A stretch of 49,770 bases of DNA from Phaeobacter sp. QD34_24 (lineage in GTDB: Bacteria > Pseudomonadota > Alphaproteobacteria > Rhodobacterales > Rhodobacteraceae), in the NCBI RefSeq assembly GCF_028890115.1, contig NZ_JARCJD010000024.1, forward strand, positions 1 to 49,770. Reading direction: 5' to 3'. Each line of letters opens with the position of its first letter. Within the stretch, counting starts at the first letter, position 1. The translations under genes and the position numbers were made by a program. Under the pieces are notes generated by a model. The model was not told the origin of the DNA. It ran no database searches and saw only the letters and a program-made list of their open reading frames with translations. Positions 16,115-25,584 of this stretch are shown here, one piece after another.

Positions 16115-16143
16115 TTGAAACGGCTGCTCTCTAGGGCTATACG
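16115..16143 (+). promoter_or_regulatory. Candidate promoter of the rplO-secY-adk block
   Basis: TTGAAA (16115-16120), exactly 17 bases, TATACG (16138-16143), then a C-rich stretch. It lies 43 bases after the DUF1127 stop and about 97 bases before rplO. Same -10 as the rpmC candidate. Confidence 0.55.
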
Positions 16144-16239
16144 CCCCCGGTGGCATTCCGTGCCACAGAATCAAAACCAAGAAACGCCGTGGTTGGCCCG
16201 CTTACGCTTCAGGGGTCACATCCGGCAAGGAGAAGCGAC

Positions 16240-16710
16240 ATGAAACTCAACGAACTGCGCGACAATCCTGGCGCCGCCAAGAAACGCACCCGTGTTGGCC
16301 GTGGCCCCGGCTCCGGCAAGGGTAAGATGGGTGGCCGTGGTATCAAAGGTCAGAAATCCCGTTCGGGTGTGGCCATCAATGGCTACGAAGGCGGCCAGAT
16401 GCCGCTCTACCAGCGTCTGCCCAAGCGTGGATTCAACAAGCCGAACCGCAAGGCATATGCCGTTGTGAACCTGGGCCTGATCCAGAAGTTCATCGACGCG
16501 GGCAAGCTGGACGCCGCAACCATCACCGAAGACAGCCTGGTCGAATCGGGCCTGCTGCGCCGCAAGAAGGATGGTGTGCGCATCCTGGCCAAGGGTGAGT
16601 TCTCCGCGAAGTCCAACATCACTGTCACCGGCGCCTCCAAGGCTGCTGTCGAGGCAGTTGAAAAAGCGGGCGGCACCCTGACCGTGGCAACTGCAGCTGC
16701 TGCTGAGTAA
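16240..16710 (+). CDS. rplO: 50S ribosomal protein L15
   Basis: L15 is a core assembly protein of the 50S subunit. The 156-residue product starts [20 protein letters not shown] and has [24 protein letters not shown] in two parts plus FEGGQMP-type sequence as [28 protein letters not shown] just before 16240 supports this start; an upstream in-frame GTG at 16150 lies in the leader. It opens the rplO-secY-adk block. Confidence 0.97.
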   Translation: MKLNELRDNPGAAKKRTRVGRGPGSGKGKMGGRGIKGQKSRSGVAINGYEGGQMPLYQRLPKRGFNKPNRKAYAVVNLGLIQKFIDAGKLDAATITEDSLVESGLLRRKKDGVRILAKGEFSAKSNITVTGASKAAVEAVEKAGGTLTVATAAAAE

Positions 16711-16761
16711 CGCCTTGTGAGCGGCGACGATGCCGCTTACATAGGTCATCAGTTTTCCAAT

Positions 16762-16800
16762 ACGCCGTCCGAGCCGGAAAACGGTTCCGGGCGGCGTTTT
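16762..16800 (+). terminator. Terminator-like attenuator between rplO and secY
   Basis: Long imperfect hairpin: ACGCCGTCCG (16762-16771) pairs with CGGGCGGCGT (16788-16797, one G-U pair), inner CCG/CGG closes a GAAAA loop, and TTTT follows at 16797-16800. It sits 20 bases before the secY start, so partial termination could lower SecY relative to L15. Confidence 0.55.
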
Positions 16801-16820
16801 CGCAAGAAGAGACCCATTTC

Positions 16821-18181
<1,361 letters not shown>

Positions 18182-18185
<4 letters not shown>

Positions 18186-18823
18186 ATATTATTCTCTTGG
18201 GCCCGCCGGGCGCCGGTAAGGGCACTCAGGCCCGCCATCTGGTCGAAACCCGTGGAATGGTGCAGCTCAGCACCGGTGACATGTTGCGCGACGCGCAAGC
18301 AAGCGGCAGCGAGATGGGCAAGAAGGTTGCCGAGGTGATCGCCCGTGGCGAGTTGGTCACGGATGAGATCGTGATCGGCCTGATCCGCGAAAAGATCGCC
18401 GAAGGTGCCGAGGGTGGTTTCATCTTCGACGGTTTCCCGCGCACTCTGGCCCAGGCCGATGCGCTGACGGTGCTGCTGTCCGACATGGGGCAGAGCCTTG
18501 ATGCGGTGATCGAGATGGCGGTGGACGATGCGGCACTGGTGGCGCGGATCACCGGTCGCTCGACCTGTGGCGACTGCGGCGAAGTCTATCACGACGAAAC
18601 AAAACCTTGGCCTGCGGACGGTAAGTGCAGCAACTGCGGCAGCACCGAGATCAAGCGCCGTGCGGACGACAATGAGGAAAGCCTCAAGACCCGTCTGATG
18701 GAGTACTACAAGAAGACCTCGCCGCTGATTGGCTACTACTATGCCAAGGGCAAGCTGGAGAAGGTCGACGGTCTGGCCTCGATCACCGATGTACAGGCCG
18801 AAATCGCCAAGGTGCTGGGCTAA
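18182..18823 (+). CDS. adk: Adenylate kinase, zinc-lid form
   Basis: Adenylate kinase interconverts ATP, ADP and AMP in the cytoplasm. The 213-residue product begins [16 protein letters not shown] with the P-loop at residues 7-14 and has FDGFPRT at 82-88. Its long lid carries four cysteines (Cys129, Cys132, Cys149, Cys152) as CGDC...CSNC, so it should bind zinc, as in many alphaproteobacterial and Gram-positive forms. It overlaps secY by four bases and ends the block; a hairpin lies 27 bases beyond the stop. No rpmJ gene follows, which is normal for this group. Confidence 0.97.
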
Positions 18824-18849
18824 GCGCGACCAAGCGAGTTTATGAGATG

Positions 18850-18875
18850 AGAAGCCGGGCCTGGTCCCGGCTTCT
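18850..18875 (+). terminator. Probable terminator after adk
   Basis: Perfect 10-bp stem AGAAGCCGGG (18850-18859) / CCCGGCTTCT (18866-18875), 6-nt loop. The T run is weak (TTGCGTTTC). The rest of the 357-base gap to rpsM holds a candidate promoter and leader hairpins. Confidence 0.7.
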
Positions 18876-18996
18876 TGCGTTTCAGGGATGGGCGTTTCTT
18901 GGGTCGTAACCGGGTTTAAAACGGTCGCGATCACGGCCAAGTCGAACAGATCCTTCTCATGCGTGGCTAAACTTTGATGTTTCTGCCGGGGCCGGG

Positions 18997-19025
18997 TTGA
19001 CGCATTGTCCAAATCTCAATAGGGA
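18997..19025 (+). promoter_or_regulatory. Candidate promoter of the alpha (rpsM) block
   Basis: TTGACG (18997-19002), 17-base spacer, TAGGGA (19020-19025), followed by AGCCCATCCCC. The -10 is poor but the position and the downstream GC-rich CCCATC sequence match the other ribosomal-block candidates. Confidence 0.38.
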
Positions 19026-19092
19026 AGCCCATCCCCAATGGGAATCAATCCAGACGACAGGATTCGTCCGTCGTTTGATCACCTCGAGACAA

Positions 19093-19126
19093 GCTTGACG
19101 ATCCGGCGATCCCGCCAGTGTCAAGC
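19093..19126 (+). promoter_or_regulatory. rpsM leader hairpin
   Basis: Outer stem GCTTGAC (19093-19099) / GTCAAGC (19120-19126), inner stem GGCG (19105-19108) / CGCC (19113-19116). It ends 54 bases before rpsM. Alpha operons of gammaproteobacteria have an S4-binding leader; whether this is a functional counterpart is unknown. Confidence 0.4.
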
Positions 19127-19180
19127 GTTGTGAAAAAAGGTTCTGGAGCTACGGAACCGCAACGAAAAGGAAAGTGACAC

Positions 19181-19549
19181 GTGGCACGTATTGCCGGCGT
19201 TAACATCCCGACTGCCAAACGGGTCCCCATCGCCCTCACCTATATCACCGGTATCGGCACAACCTCCGCTCAGGCCATCTGCGAAGCAGTGGGCATCGAC
19301 GCAACCCGTCGCGTCAACGAGCTGTCCGACTCCGAAGTTCTGGCCATCCGCGAGCACATCGATGCGAACTACACCGTTGAAGGTGACCTGCGTCGTGAAG
19401 TGCAGATGAACATCAAGCGTCTGATGGACCTGGGCTGCTACCGTGGCCTGCGCCACCGCCGCAACCTGCCGGTTCGCGGTCAGCGGACCCACACCAACGC
19501 ACGCACCCGCAAAGGCCCCGCAAAGGCCATTGCCGGTAAGAAGAAATAA
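19181..19549 (+). CDS. rpsM: 30S ribosomal protein S13
   Basis: S13 pairs with S19 in the 30S head and contacts the P-site tRNA. The 122-residue product reads (GTG start) [20 protein letters not shown], has the helix-two-turns-helix segment and the tail [21 protein letters not shown] in two parts. AAAAGGAAAG lies before the GTG. First gene of rpsM-rpsK-rpoA-rplQ; rpsK follows after 15 bases. Confidence 0.97.
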   Translation: MARIAGVNIPTAKRVPIALTYITGIGTTSAQAICEAVGIDATRRVNELSDSEVLAIREHIDANYTVEGDLRREVQMNIKRLMDLGCYRGLRHRRNLPVRGQRTHTNARTRKGPAKAIAGKKK

Positions 19550-19564
19550 GGGAGGATCCGGAAC

Positions 19565-19954
19565 ATGGCACGCGATAAATCCCGCATTAAGCGCAAAGAG
19601 CGCAAGAACATCGCTTCCGGTGTTGCGCATGTGAACTCCTCGTTCAACAACACCAAGATCCTGATCTCCGACGTTCAGGGCAATGCGATCTCCTGGTCCT
19701 CTGCCGGCACCATGGGCTTCAAGGGCTCCCGTAAGTCCACGCCCTACGCAGCTCAGATGGCCGCCGAAGACGCAGGCAAGAAAGCTCAGGAACACGGCGT
19801 GAAGACCCTTGAGGTCGAAGTTCAGGGTCCCGGTTCGGGCCGTGAATCCGCGCTGCGCGCCCTGGCTGCAATCGGTTTCAACATCACCTCGATCCGTGAC
19901 GTGACCCCGATCGCCCACAACGGCTGCCGCCCGCCGAAGCGTCGCCGCGTCTAA
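19565..19954 (+). CDS. rpsK: 30S ribosomal protein S11
   Basis: S11 forms the platform of the 30S subunit by the E-site. The product (129 residues) starts [20 protein letters not shown] and contains [18 protein letters not shown] and the ending [15 protein letters not shown], all diagnostic. GGGAGGA lies before the start. The following 115 bases, before rpoA, hold a strong inverted repeat. Confidence 0.98.
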   Translation: MARDKSRIKRKERKNIASGVAHVNSSFNNTKILISDVQGNAISWSSAGTMGFKGSRKSTPYAAQMAAEDAGKKAQEHGVKTLEVEVQGPGSGRESALRALAAIGFNITSIRDVTPIAHNGCRPPKRRRV

Positions 19955-19970
19955 TTTTTTCAGACTATCG

Positions 19971-20017
19971 CTGGGGCCCCGCTTGATTTGTCGGGCCCCA
20001 GTCCGTCATTTTAAACC
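19971..20017 (+). promoter_or_regulatory. Hairpin and possible promoter before rpoA
   Basis: Perfect 9-bp inverted repeat CTGGGGCCC (19971-19979) / GGGCCCCAG (19993-20001), no proper T run. Overlapping it, TTGTCG (19988-19993), an 18-base spacer and TAAACC (20012-20017) resemble the promoter pattern of the other ribosomal blocks. Both readings are tentative. Confidence 0.32.
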
Positions 20018-20069
20018 TCGGGCGTCTGCACCTTAGGACATGGGGTACAGACAGGAATGGAGGGACTGC

Positions 20070-21086
20070 ATGATCCATAAAAACTGGGCAGAGCTGATCA
20101 AGCCGACACAGCTTGAAGTGAAGCCGGGCAATGATCCCGCGCGTCAGGCAACCATCGTTGCCGAACCGCTGGAGCGTGGCTTTGGCCTGACACTGGGCAA
20201 CGCGCTGCGTCGCGTTCTGATGAGCTCGCTGCAAGGCGCCGCCATCACCAGCGTTCAGATCGACAACGTTCTGCATGAATTCTCCAGCGTTGCCGGTGTG
20301 CGTGAAGACGTGACCGACATCATCCTGAACCTCAAAGGCGTGTCCCTGCGCATGGAAGTCGAAGGTCCCAAGCGCCTGTCGATCAATGCCAAGGGTCCGG
20401 CTGTTGTCACCGCTGGCGACATTTCCGAATCCGCGGGCATCGAGGTTCTGAACCGCGATCACGTCATCTGCCACCTGGACGATGGCGCCGACCTGTTCAT
20501 GGAGCTGACCGTCAACACCGGCAAGGGCTACGTCTCTGCCGAGAAGAACAAGCCGGAAGATGCACCCATCGGCCTGATCCCGATCGATGCGATCTATTCG
20601 CCGGTCAAGAAGGTCTCCTATGACGTGCAGCCGACCCGTGAAGGTCAGGTTCTGGACTATGACAAGCTGACCATGAAAGTGGAAACCGACGGCTCCGTCA
20701 CCCCGGATGACGCCGTGGCCTATGCCGCGCGCATCCTGCAAGACCAGCTGTCGATCTTCGTGAACTTCGAAGAGCCCGAATCCGCTGGCCGCCAGGACGA
20801 AGACGACGGTCTCGAGTTCAACCCGCTTCTGTTGAAGAAAGTGGACGAGCTGGAACTGTCCGTGCGTTCGGCAAACTGCCTGAAGAACGACAACATCGTT
20901 TACATCGGCGATCTGATCCAGAAAACCGAAGCAGAAATGCTGCGCACCCCGAACTTCGGCCGCAAGTCCCTGAACGAGATCAAGGAAGTGCTGTCGGGCA
21001 TGGGCCTGCACCTGGGCATGGACGTCGAGGACTGGCCGCCGGACAACATCGAAGATCTGGCCAAGAAATTCGAAGACTCGTTCTGA
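20070..21086 (+). CDS. rpoA: RNA polymerase alpha subunit
   Basis: RpoA dimerises to nucleate RNA polymerase assembly. The 338-residue product starts [20 protein letters not shown], the standard alphaproteobacterial N-terminus. The N-terminal dimerisation domain has [21 protein letters not shown] in two parts. The C-terminal domain (about 255-330) has the helix-hairpin-helix [21 protein letters not shown] and [18 protein letters not shown], which bind UP elements and activators. GGAGGG at 20059-20064 is suitably placed for 20070; the in-frame ATG at 20040 is rejected. Confidence 0.98.
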   Translation: MIHKNWAELIKPTQLEVKPGNDPARQATIVAEPLERGFGLTLGNALRRVLMSSLQGAAITSVQIDNVLHEFSSVAGVREDVTDIILNLKGVSLRMEVEGPKRLSINAKGPAVVTAGDISESAGIEVLNRDHVICHLDDGADLFMELTVNTGKGYVSAEKNKPEDAPIGLIPIDAIYSPVKKVSYDVQPTREGQVLDYDKLTMKVETDGSVTPDDAVAYAARILQDQLSIFVNFEEPESAGRQDEDDGLEFNPLLLKKVDELELSVRSANCLKNDNIVYIGDLIQKTEAEMLRTPNFGRKSLNEIKEVLSGMGLHLGMDVEDWPPDNIEDLAKKFEDSF

Positions 21087-21092
21087 GAATTG

Positions 21093-21114
21093 GGGGAGGG
21101 CCACGGCCCTCCCC
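21093..21114 (+). other. GC-rich hairpin between rpoA and rplQ
   Basis: Perfect stem GGGGAGGG (21093-21100) / CCCTCCCC (21107-21114), extendable through GCC/GGC. There is no T run. It lies six bases after the rpoA stop and may stabilise or mark processing of the rpoA transcript. Confidence 0.45.
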
Positions 21115-21224
21115 AGCCACAAATGCCCACGTTGGTGGGGAAACCCGGGCAGATCCGCCCCAAGGAGAGCGGCTGACACGCATCGGCCGCCAGACAAAGC
21201 AAAACCTTTAGAAGGAACTAGAAA

Positions 21225-21650
21225 ATGCGTCACGCACGTGGATACCGCCGCCTGAACCGCACCCATGAGCACCGCAAGGCTCTGTTTGCAAACATGGCGG
21301 GCTCGCTCATCGAGCATGAGCAGATCAAAACCACTCTGCCCAAGGCAAAAGAACTGCGCCCGATCGTTGAAAAACTGATCACCCTGGCGAAAAAAGGCGA
21401 CCTGCATTCGCGCCGCAACGCTGCGTCGCGTCTGAAGGAAGACCAGTATGTCACCAAACTGTTCGACGTGCTGGGTCCCCGCTACAAGGACCGTCAGGGC
21501 GGCTACATTCGCATCCTGAAGGCCGGTTTCCGCTATGGCGACATGGCCCCGATGGCGATCATCGAATTCGTTGATCGTGACGTGAACGCCAAGGGCGCTG
21601 CCGATAAGGCACGCGTTGCCGAAGCCGAAGCGGCAGCTGACGAAGAATAA
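21225..21650 (+). CDS. rplQ: 50S ribosomal protein L17
   Basis: L17 lies near the tunnel exit. The 141-residue product starts [20 protein letters not shown] and contains [21 protein letters not shown] and [24 protein letters not shown] in two parts, the family signature. An acidic, Ala-rich tail is typical of this order. AGAAGGAAC lies before the ATG. It closes the ribosomal supercluster. Confidence 0.98.
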   Translation: MRHARGYRRLNRTHEHRKALFANMAGSLIEHEQIKTTLPKAKELRPIVEKLITLAKKGDLHSRRNAASRLKEDQYVTKLFDVLGPRYKDRQGGYIRILKAGFRYGDMAPMAIIEFVDRDVNAKGAADKARVAEAEAAADEE

Positions 21651-21683
21651 GAAGACTGCAGACCGCAAGGTCTGGTGATTTGG

Positions 21684-21716
21684 CCCCCGCTTGGAAACAG
21701 GCGGGGGTCTTTTTTT
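21684..21716 (+). terminator. Intrinsic terminator after rplQ
   Basis: Stem CCCCCGCTTG (21684-21693) / CAGGCGGGGG (21698-21707, one T-G pair), GAAA tetraloop, then TCTTTTTTT. End of the alpha block. Confidence 0.94.
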
Positions 21717-21725
21717 GCGCGCATA

Positions 21726-21807
21726 CCCCATTGGGGTGATGCTTTCCCGCAGCTGGCAATTCAGGATTGTGTTGCCAGCTGTTTGATCGGTGCGTTTTTG
21801 ACCGATC
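21726..21807. repeat. Three consecutive inverted repeats
   Basis: CCCC/GGGG (21726-21736), AGCTGGCAA (21751-21759) / TTGCCAGCT (21772-21780), and GATCGG (21785-21790) / CCGATC (21802-21807). All are perfect, and they are packed into 82 bases between the rplQ terminator and the secreted-protein gene. They could be operator sites or leader structure for that gene. Function unknown. Confidence 0.42.
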
Positions 21808-21880
21808 CGGGTGCGGCCCGAGGAGATCCACAACAGAGGTGGAGCGGTGTCCGCTATGTCAATTTTAAAAGGATACGATT

Positions 21881-22741
21881 ATGTCCATGTCACGACGCCA
21901 GGCCCTTGCGGCCTCTTTGTCTTCCCTTCTTGTCTCTCCTTTCTTTCCCATGATTGCGCGGGCACAGGCCGCAGGTGTTCACCCCGGTGATCCCGATGTG
22001 ATGAAGCTCACCGCCGGTCTGATCGATGCGAACTTGAAGAACGCGGGCGCAAGCGGCTTCAAGGTGAGCCTCGGCTCGGATCCGATGGGCGGGCTTTTGG
22101 GGGCCAAACCCCTGGTGATGCCGCAGGGCTATGCCATGATGGTTGGCGGCACGGGTATGCCGGGGGCTGAAACCTATGACAAGGTGCGCAAGCTTGGCCG
22201 GGATATCCTGGATACCCTGACCAAAGCTCATGAGATTCTGACCGACTTCGCCGAGCTATTCGAGAAAGTTGTCAACGTGCTGGAAAAGCTAGCCACCACG
22301 TTGGAGAAGATCCAGGGCCTGGTAGAGCGGTTTGGTGATGCGATTCACCGGATCACGGCCGCGGTGATCAACACGGTTGCGGTCTTTTCCGACCTCTTTG
22401 CAAACGTGGCCGCCACGGTCGCGAAGGGCGTGGCCAAAGGTGCAAAATCGGTTGTGAAATTCTTCAAAAAGCTTTTTGGAGGCAAGAAATCGTCTGGCAT
22501 CATCGCCACGGTCGATCTGGACGGCGACGGACGGCCCGATGGCACCATTTTCGATATCCCGATGGACGCCGCCTACACGATGCTGTCGGACTTCTTTGTC
22601 GCCGTGGGTGTTGAGAACCCCAATCTCAGCCCGGCGCAGATTGCAGTCGCCATCTCGGCCGACGCCAAGTCCTTCCTGACGGAATCCCGCGTCCAGATCG
22701 AAGGCGTGACGCGAGATCAAGCCCTGTTGCTGACCAGTTGA
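21881..22741 (+). CDS. Secreted protein with Tat-type signal, function unknown
   Basis: I do not recognise this 286-residue protein. The N-terminus has a twin-arginine signal (SRRQALA at residues 4-10), a hydrophobic stretch and a likely cleavage after ARAQA near residue 30. A long amphipathic helical region (about 108-205) is rich in Val, Ala and Lys and ends in a very basic KSVVKFFKKLFGGKK; it could coil or contact membranes. Then DLDGDGRPDG (about 213-222) looks like an EF-hand-type calcium loop. AAAAGGA lies before the ATG. It stands alone between rplQ and the DegP gene. Tat export and calcium binding are inference. Confidence 0.75.
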   Translation: MSMSRRQALAASLSSLLVSPFFPMIARAQAAGVHPGDPDVMKLTAGLIDANLKNAGASGFKVSLGSDPMGGLLGAKPLVMPQGYAMMVGGTGMPGAETYDKVRKLGRDILDTLTKAHEILTDFAELFEKVVNVLEKLATTLEKIQGLVERFGDAIHRITAAVINTVAVFSDLFANVAATVAKGVAKGAKSVVKFFKKLFGGKKSSGIIATVDLDGDGRPDGTIFDIPMDAAYTMLSDFFVAVGVENPNLSPAQIAVAISADAKSFLTESRVQIEGVTRDQALLLTS

Positions 22742-22872
22742 CCCTCTAGCTGAGCCAAAGGCAGTCGCCTGGCGTGGTCTGGCGGCTGCTGCCTATCTGC
22801 GGGGCTTGCGCAATGCTTGCATTCCGCCGCCTGCCTTCGCATATCCTGTTTCAGAACGGATACGGAGGCAAC

Positions 22873-24258
22873 ATGATCCGCGCAGTCTTGATTGCATTGA
22901 CCCTGGTTCTGGGCAGCCAGGCCACGGCCGAAACCCGGGTGCCACAGTCGCAGGCAGAGATCTCTTTGGGGTTTGCGCCGCTGGTCAAACAGGCGGCCCC
23001 GGCAGTGGTCAATATCTATGCCAAGATCGTCACCCAGGCCCGCGCCAGAACGCCCTTTTCCAACGATCCCTTCTTTGATGATTTCTTTCGGAACTTTGCC
23101 AATCCACGCCCGCGCGTGCAGAACTCGCTCGGTTCGGGGGTGATTCTCTCTGCGGATGGGATCGTGGTGTCCAACTATCACGTGGTCGGCATGGCGACCG
23201 AAATCCGGGTGGTGACAACCGACCGGCGCGAATATGGCGCTCAGGTGGTCTTGGCCGATCAGGCCAGCGATCTGGCGATCCTGCGGCTGGAGGGGGCAGA
23301 GGATCTCCCCTATCTGAACCTGCGCGACAGTGATGAGGTCGAGGTCGGGGAACTGGCCCTGGCCATCGGCAACCCCTTTGGTGTGGGGCAGACCGTCAGC
23401 TCTGGCATCATCTCTGGGTTGGCGCGTACCGGTACCGGCACCGGTGAAGGCTTCGGCTATTACATCCAGACCGATGCGCCGATCAATCCGGGCAATTCCG
23501 GCGGGGCGCTGATTGACGTGAATGGCGATCTCATCGGCATCAACACGCGGATCCTCAGCCGCTCGGGCGGCTCCAACGGGATCGGTTTTGCGATCCCCGC
23601 CAATCTGGTGCGGGAGTTCCTGCACCAGGCGCGCGATGGCGCGGAGGCATTCCAGCGTCCCTGGGCGGGGATGAGCGGTCAGCCGCTGGATGGCGACCTG
23701 GCGGCCTCCCTTGGGATGGACCTGCCCGAAGGTATGGTGATCTCCGAACTGCATCCTGAAAGCCCCTTTGCCGAGGCCGGGTTCCGTGTCGGCGACGTGG
23801 TGATCGCGGTGGATGGCGAGCCGGTGAATTCGCCCTCGGAAATGGTGTTTCGCATGACCATCGCCGGGCTTGGCGACACCTCCGAGGTGGTGCGCCTGCG
23901 TGATGGCAAGCGCGAGGTGATCGCGGTTGCGATGTACAGCGCCCCGGACGAGCCTGCCGCAGAGCCTGTACAACTGGGCGAGAAGAGCCGTCTGCCGGGG
24001 CTGACGGTCGCGCGGATCAATCCAAAGACGATCACCGAACTGCAGTTGCCCCTGTCGGCCGAAGGGGTGGCGGTTGCCGATCCCGGCCCCTATGGCGCCC
24101 GTGTCGGTCTGCAGCGGGGCGATGTCCTGTTGGCGATCAATGGGGATGCGGTCACGCAGCCGTCGGATGTTGCGGAGATCCTGAAAGAAAGCGGTCGCTG
24201 GATGGCGCTTGACCTTCTGCGTCGGGGTCAGCGCGTCAGCCTGCGGGCACGGCTCTGA
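22873..24258 (+). CDS. DegP/HtrA-type periplasmic serine protease
   Basis: The product is a 461-residue envelope protease of the HtrA family that degrades or refolds damaged periplasmic proteins. It has a signal peptide (residues 1-19), a trypsin-like domain with the triad His103 (SNYHVVG), Asp133 (ASDLAIL) and Ser209 (NPGNSGGAL), and two C-terminal PDZ regions (about 270-360 and 375-461). The DPFFDDFF segment (65-72) is typical of DegP/DegQ. GGAGG at 22864-22868 fixes the start at 22873; a longer in-frame start at 22774 has no support. It is followed three bases later by rarA. Confidence 0.93.
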   Translation: MIRAVLIALTLVLGSQATAETRVPQSQAEISLGFAPLVKQAAPAVVNIYAKIVTQARARTPFSNDPFFDDFFRNFANPRPRVQNSLGSGVILSADGIVVSNYHVVGMATEIRVVTTDRREYGAQVVLADQASDLAILRLEGAEDLPYLNLRDSDEVEVGELALAIGNPFGVGQTVSSGIISGLARTGTGTGEGFGYYIQTDAPINPGNSGGALIDVNGDLIGINTRILSRSGGSNGIGFAIPANLVREFLHQARDGAEAFQRPWAGMSGQPLDGDLAASLGMDLPEGMVISELHPESPFAEAGFRVGDVVIAVDGEPVNSPSEMVFRMTIAGLGDTSEVVRLRDGKREVIAVAMYSAPDEPAAEPVQLGEKSRLPGLTVARINPKTITELQLPLSAEGVAVADPGPYGARVGLQRGDVLLAINGDAVTQPSDVAEILKESGRWMALDLLRRGQRVSLRARL

Positions 24259-24261
24259 CCC

Positions 24262-25578
24262 ATGGCGGATCTTTTCGACAGCGACGCGCCGCAGGCGGAT
24301 AAGGGGCCAGAGCCGAACCGGCCCCTGGCCGACCGGCTGCGTCCGAAATCGCTGTCCGAGGTGATCGGCCAGAGCCAGGTTCTGGGCCCCGAGGCGCCGC
24401 TGGGCGTCATGCTGGCCTCCGGCTCGTTGTCGTCACTGGTGTTCTGGGGGCCGCCGGGGGTGGGAAAGACCACCATCGCGCGGCTTCTGGCCAAGGAAAC
24501 GGATCTGCATTTCGTGCAGATCTCGGCGATCTTCACCGGTGTGCCGGACCTCAAGAAAGTGTTCGAAGCCGCCAGGCACCGGCGCGCCAACGGGCAGGGG
24601 ACGCTCTTGTTCGTGGATGAGATCCACCGTTTCAACAAGGCGCAGCAGGATGGGTTTCTGCCCCATATGGAGGATGGCACCATCCTCCTGGTCGGCGCCA
24701 CCACCGAAAACCCGAGTTTCGAGCTGAACGCCGCTCTTTTGTCCCGCGCCCAGGTGCTGGTTCTGGAACGTCTGCCGCTTTCGGATCTGGAGTTGCTGAC
24801 CCAACGCGCCGAAAAGGAACTGGGCCGCGCCTTACCCCTGACGGGGGATGCCCGCGATGCCTTGCAGGAGATGGCCGATGGCGACGGGCGGGCACTCCTC
24901 AATCTGATCGAACAGGTCTCAGCCTGGAAGGTGGAGACCCCCTTGGGCCGCGAGGCGCTGGCGACACGGCTGATGCGGCGGGCGGCGAAATACGACAAAT
25001 CGGGCGATGAACATTACAACCTGATTTCGGCCCTGCACAAATCGGTGCGCGGCTCGGACCCGGATGCAGCACTTTACTGGTTTGCCCGCATGCTGGAGGG
25101 CGGCGAAGATCCGCGCTACCTGGCCCGGCGCCTGACCCGCATGGCGGTGGAGGATATCGCCCTGGCCGACCCGCAGGCGCAGGCGGTGTGCCTGCAGGCC
25201 TGGGAGACCTATGAGCGTATCGGCAGCCCCGAAGGCGAGTTGGCGCTGGCGCAGGCGGTGATCTACCTTGCCCTCGCGCCCAAGACCAACGCGGGCTACA
25301 TGGCCTACAAGGCGGCCCGGCGCCTGGCCAAGGAAACCGGAAGCGCGCCGCCGCCCAAACATATCCTCAACGCCCCGACCAAGCTGATGTCCGAGCAGGG
25401 CTATGGCGAAGGCTATGCCTATGACCATGACGCCGAAGACGGGTTTTCGGGGCAGAACTACTTCCCCGAAGGTGTCAAACGGCCGGTTCTGTATCAGCCG
25501 GTCGAACGCGGGTTCGAGCGCGAGCTGAAACGGCGGACCGAGTTCTTTGCCAAGCTGCGCCTTCAGCGGGGCAGCTGA
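24262..25578 (+). CDS. rarA: Replication-associated recombination ATPase RarA
   Basis: RarA (MgsA) is a clamp-loader-like AAA+ ATPase acting at stalled replication forks. The 438-residue product begins with the RarA signature LADRLRPKSLSEVIGQSQ, has Walker A GPPGVGKTTI (about 60-69), Walker B LLFVDEIHRFNK (about 114-125) and sensor-1 ATTENPSFE. The C-terminal domain includes YWFARMLEGGEDPRYLARRL and ends with the typical NYFPEGV region. It starts three bases after the protease gene, so the two are probably co-transcribed; its end converges on the multicopper oxidase gene. Confidence 0.96.
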   Translation: MADLFDSDAPQADKGPEPNRPLADRLRPKSLSEVIGQSQVLGPEAPLGVMLASGSLSSLVFWGPPGVGKTTIARLLAKETDLHFVQISAIFTGVPDLKKVFEAARHRRANGQGTLLFVDEIHRFNKAQQDGFLPHMEDGTILLVGATTENPSFELNAALLSRAQVLVLERLPLSDLELLTQRAEKELGRALPLTGDARDALQEMADGDGRALLNLIEQVSAWKVETPLGREALATRLMRRAAKYDKSGDEHYNLISALHKSVRGSDPDAALYWFARMLEGGEDPRYLARRLTRMAVEDIALADPQAQAVCLQAWETYERIGSPEGELALAQAVIYLALAPKTNAGYMAYKAARRLAKETGSAPPPKHILNAPTKLMSEQGYGEGYAYDHDAEDGFSGQNYFPEGVKRPVLYQPVERGFERELKRRTEFFAKLRLQRGS

Positions 25579-25584
25579 GCCCTT

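Noticed and set aside
18824-19180. Missed rpmJ gene in the adk-rpsM gap
   Set aside because: No frame with the short Cys-rich L36 sequence is present; the gap holds a terminator, a promoter candidate and hairpins.
19965-21833. A 622-codon open frame on the minus strand across rpoA and rplQ
   Set aside because: Antisense to two conserved ribosomal-cluster genes with intact proteins; no family features in the translation.
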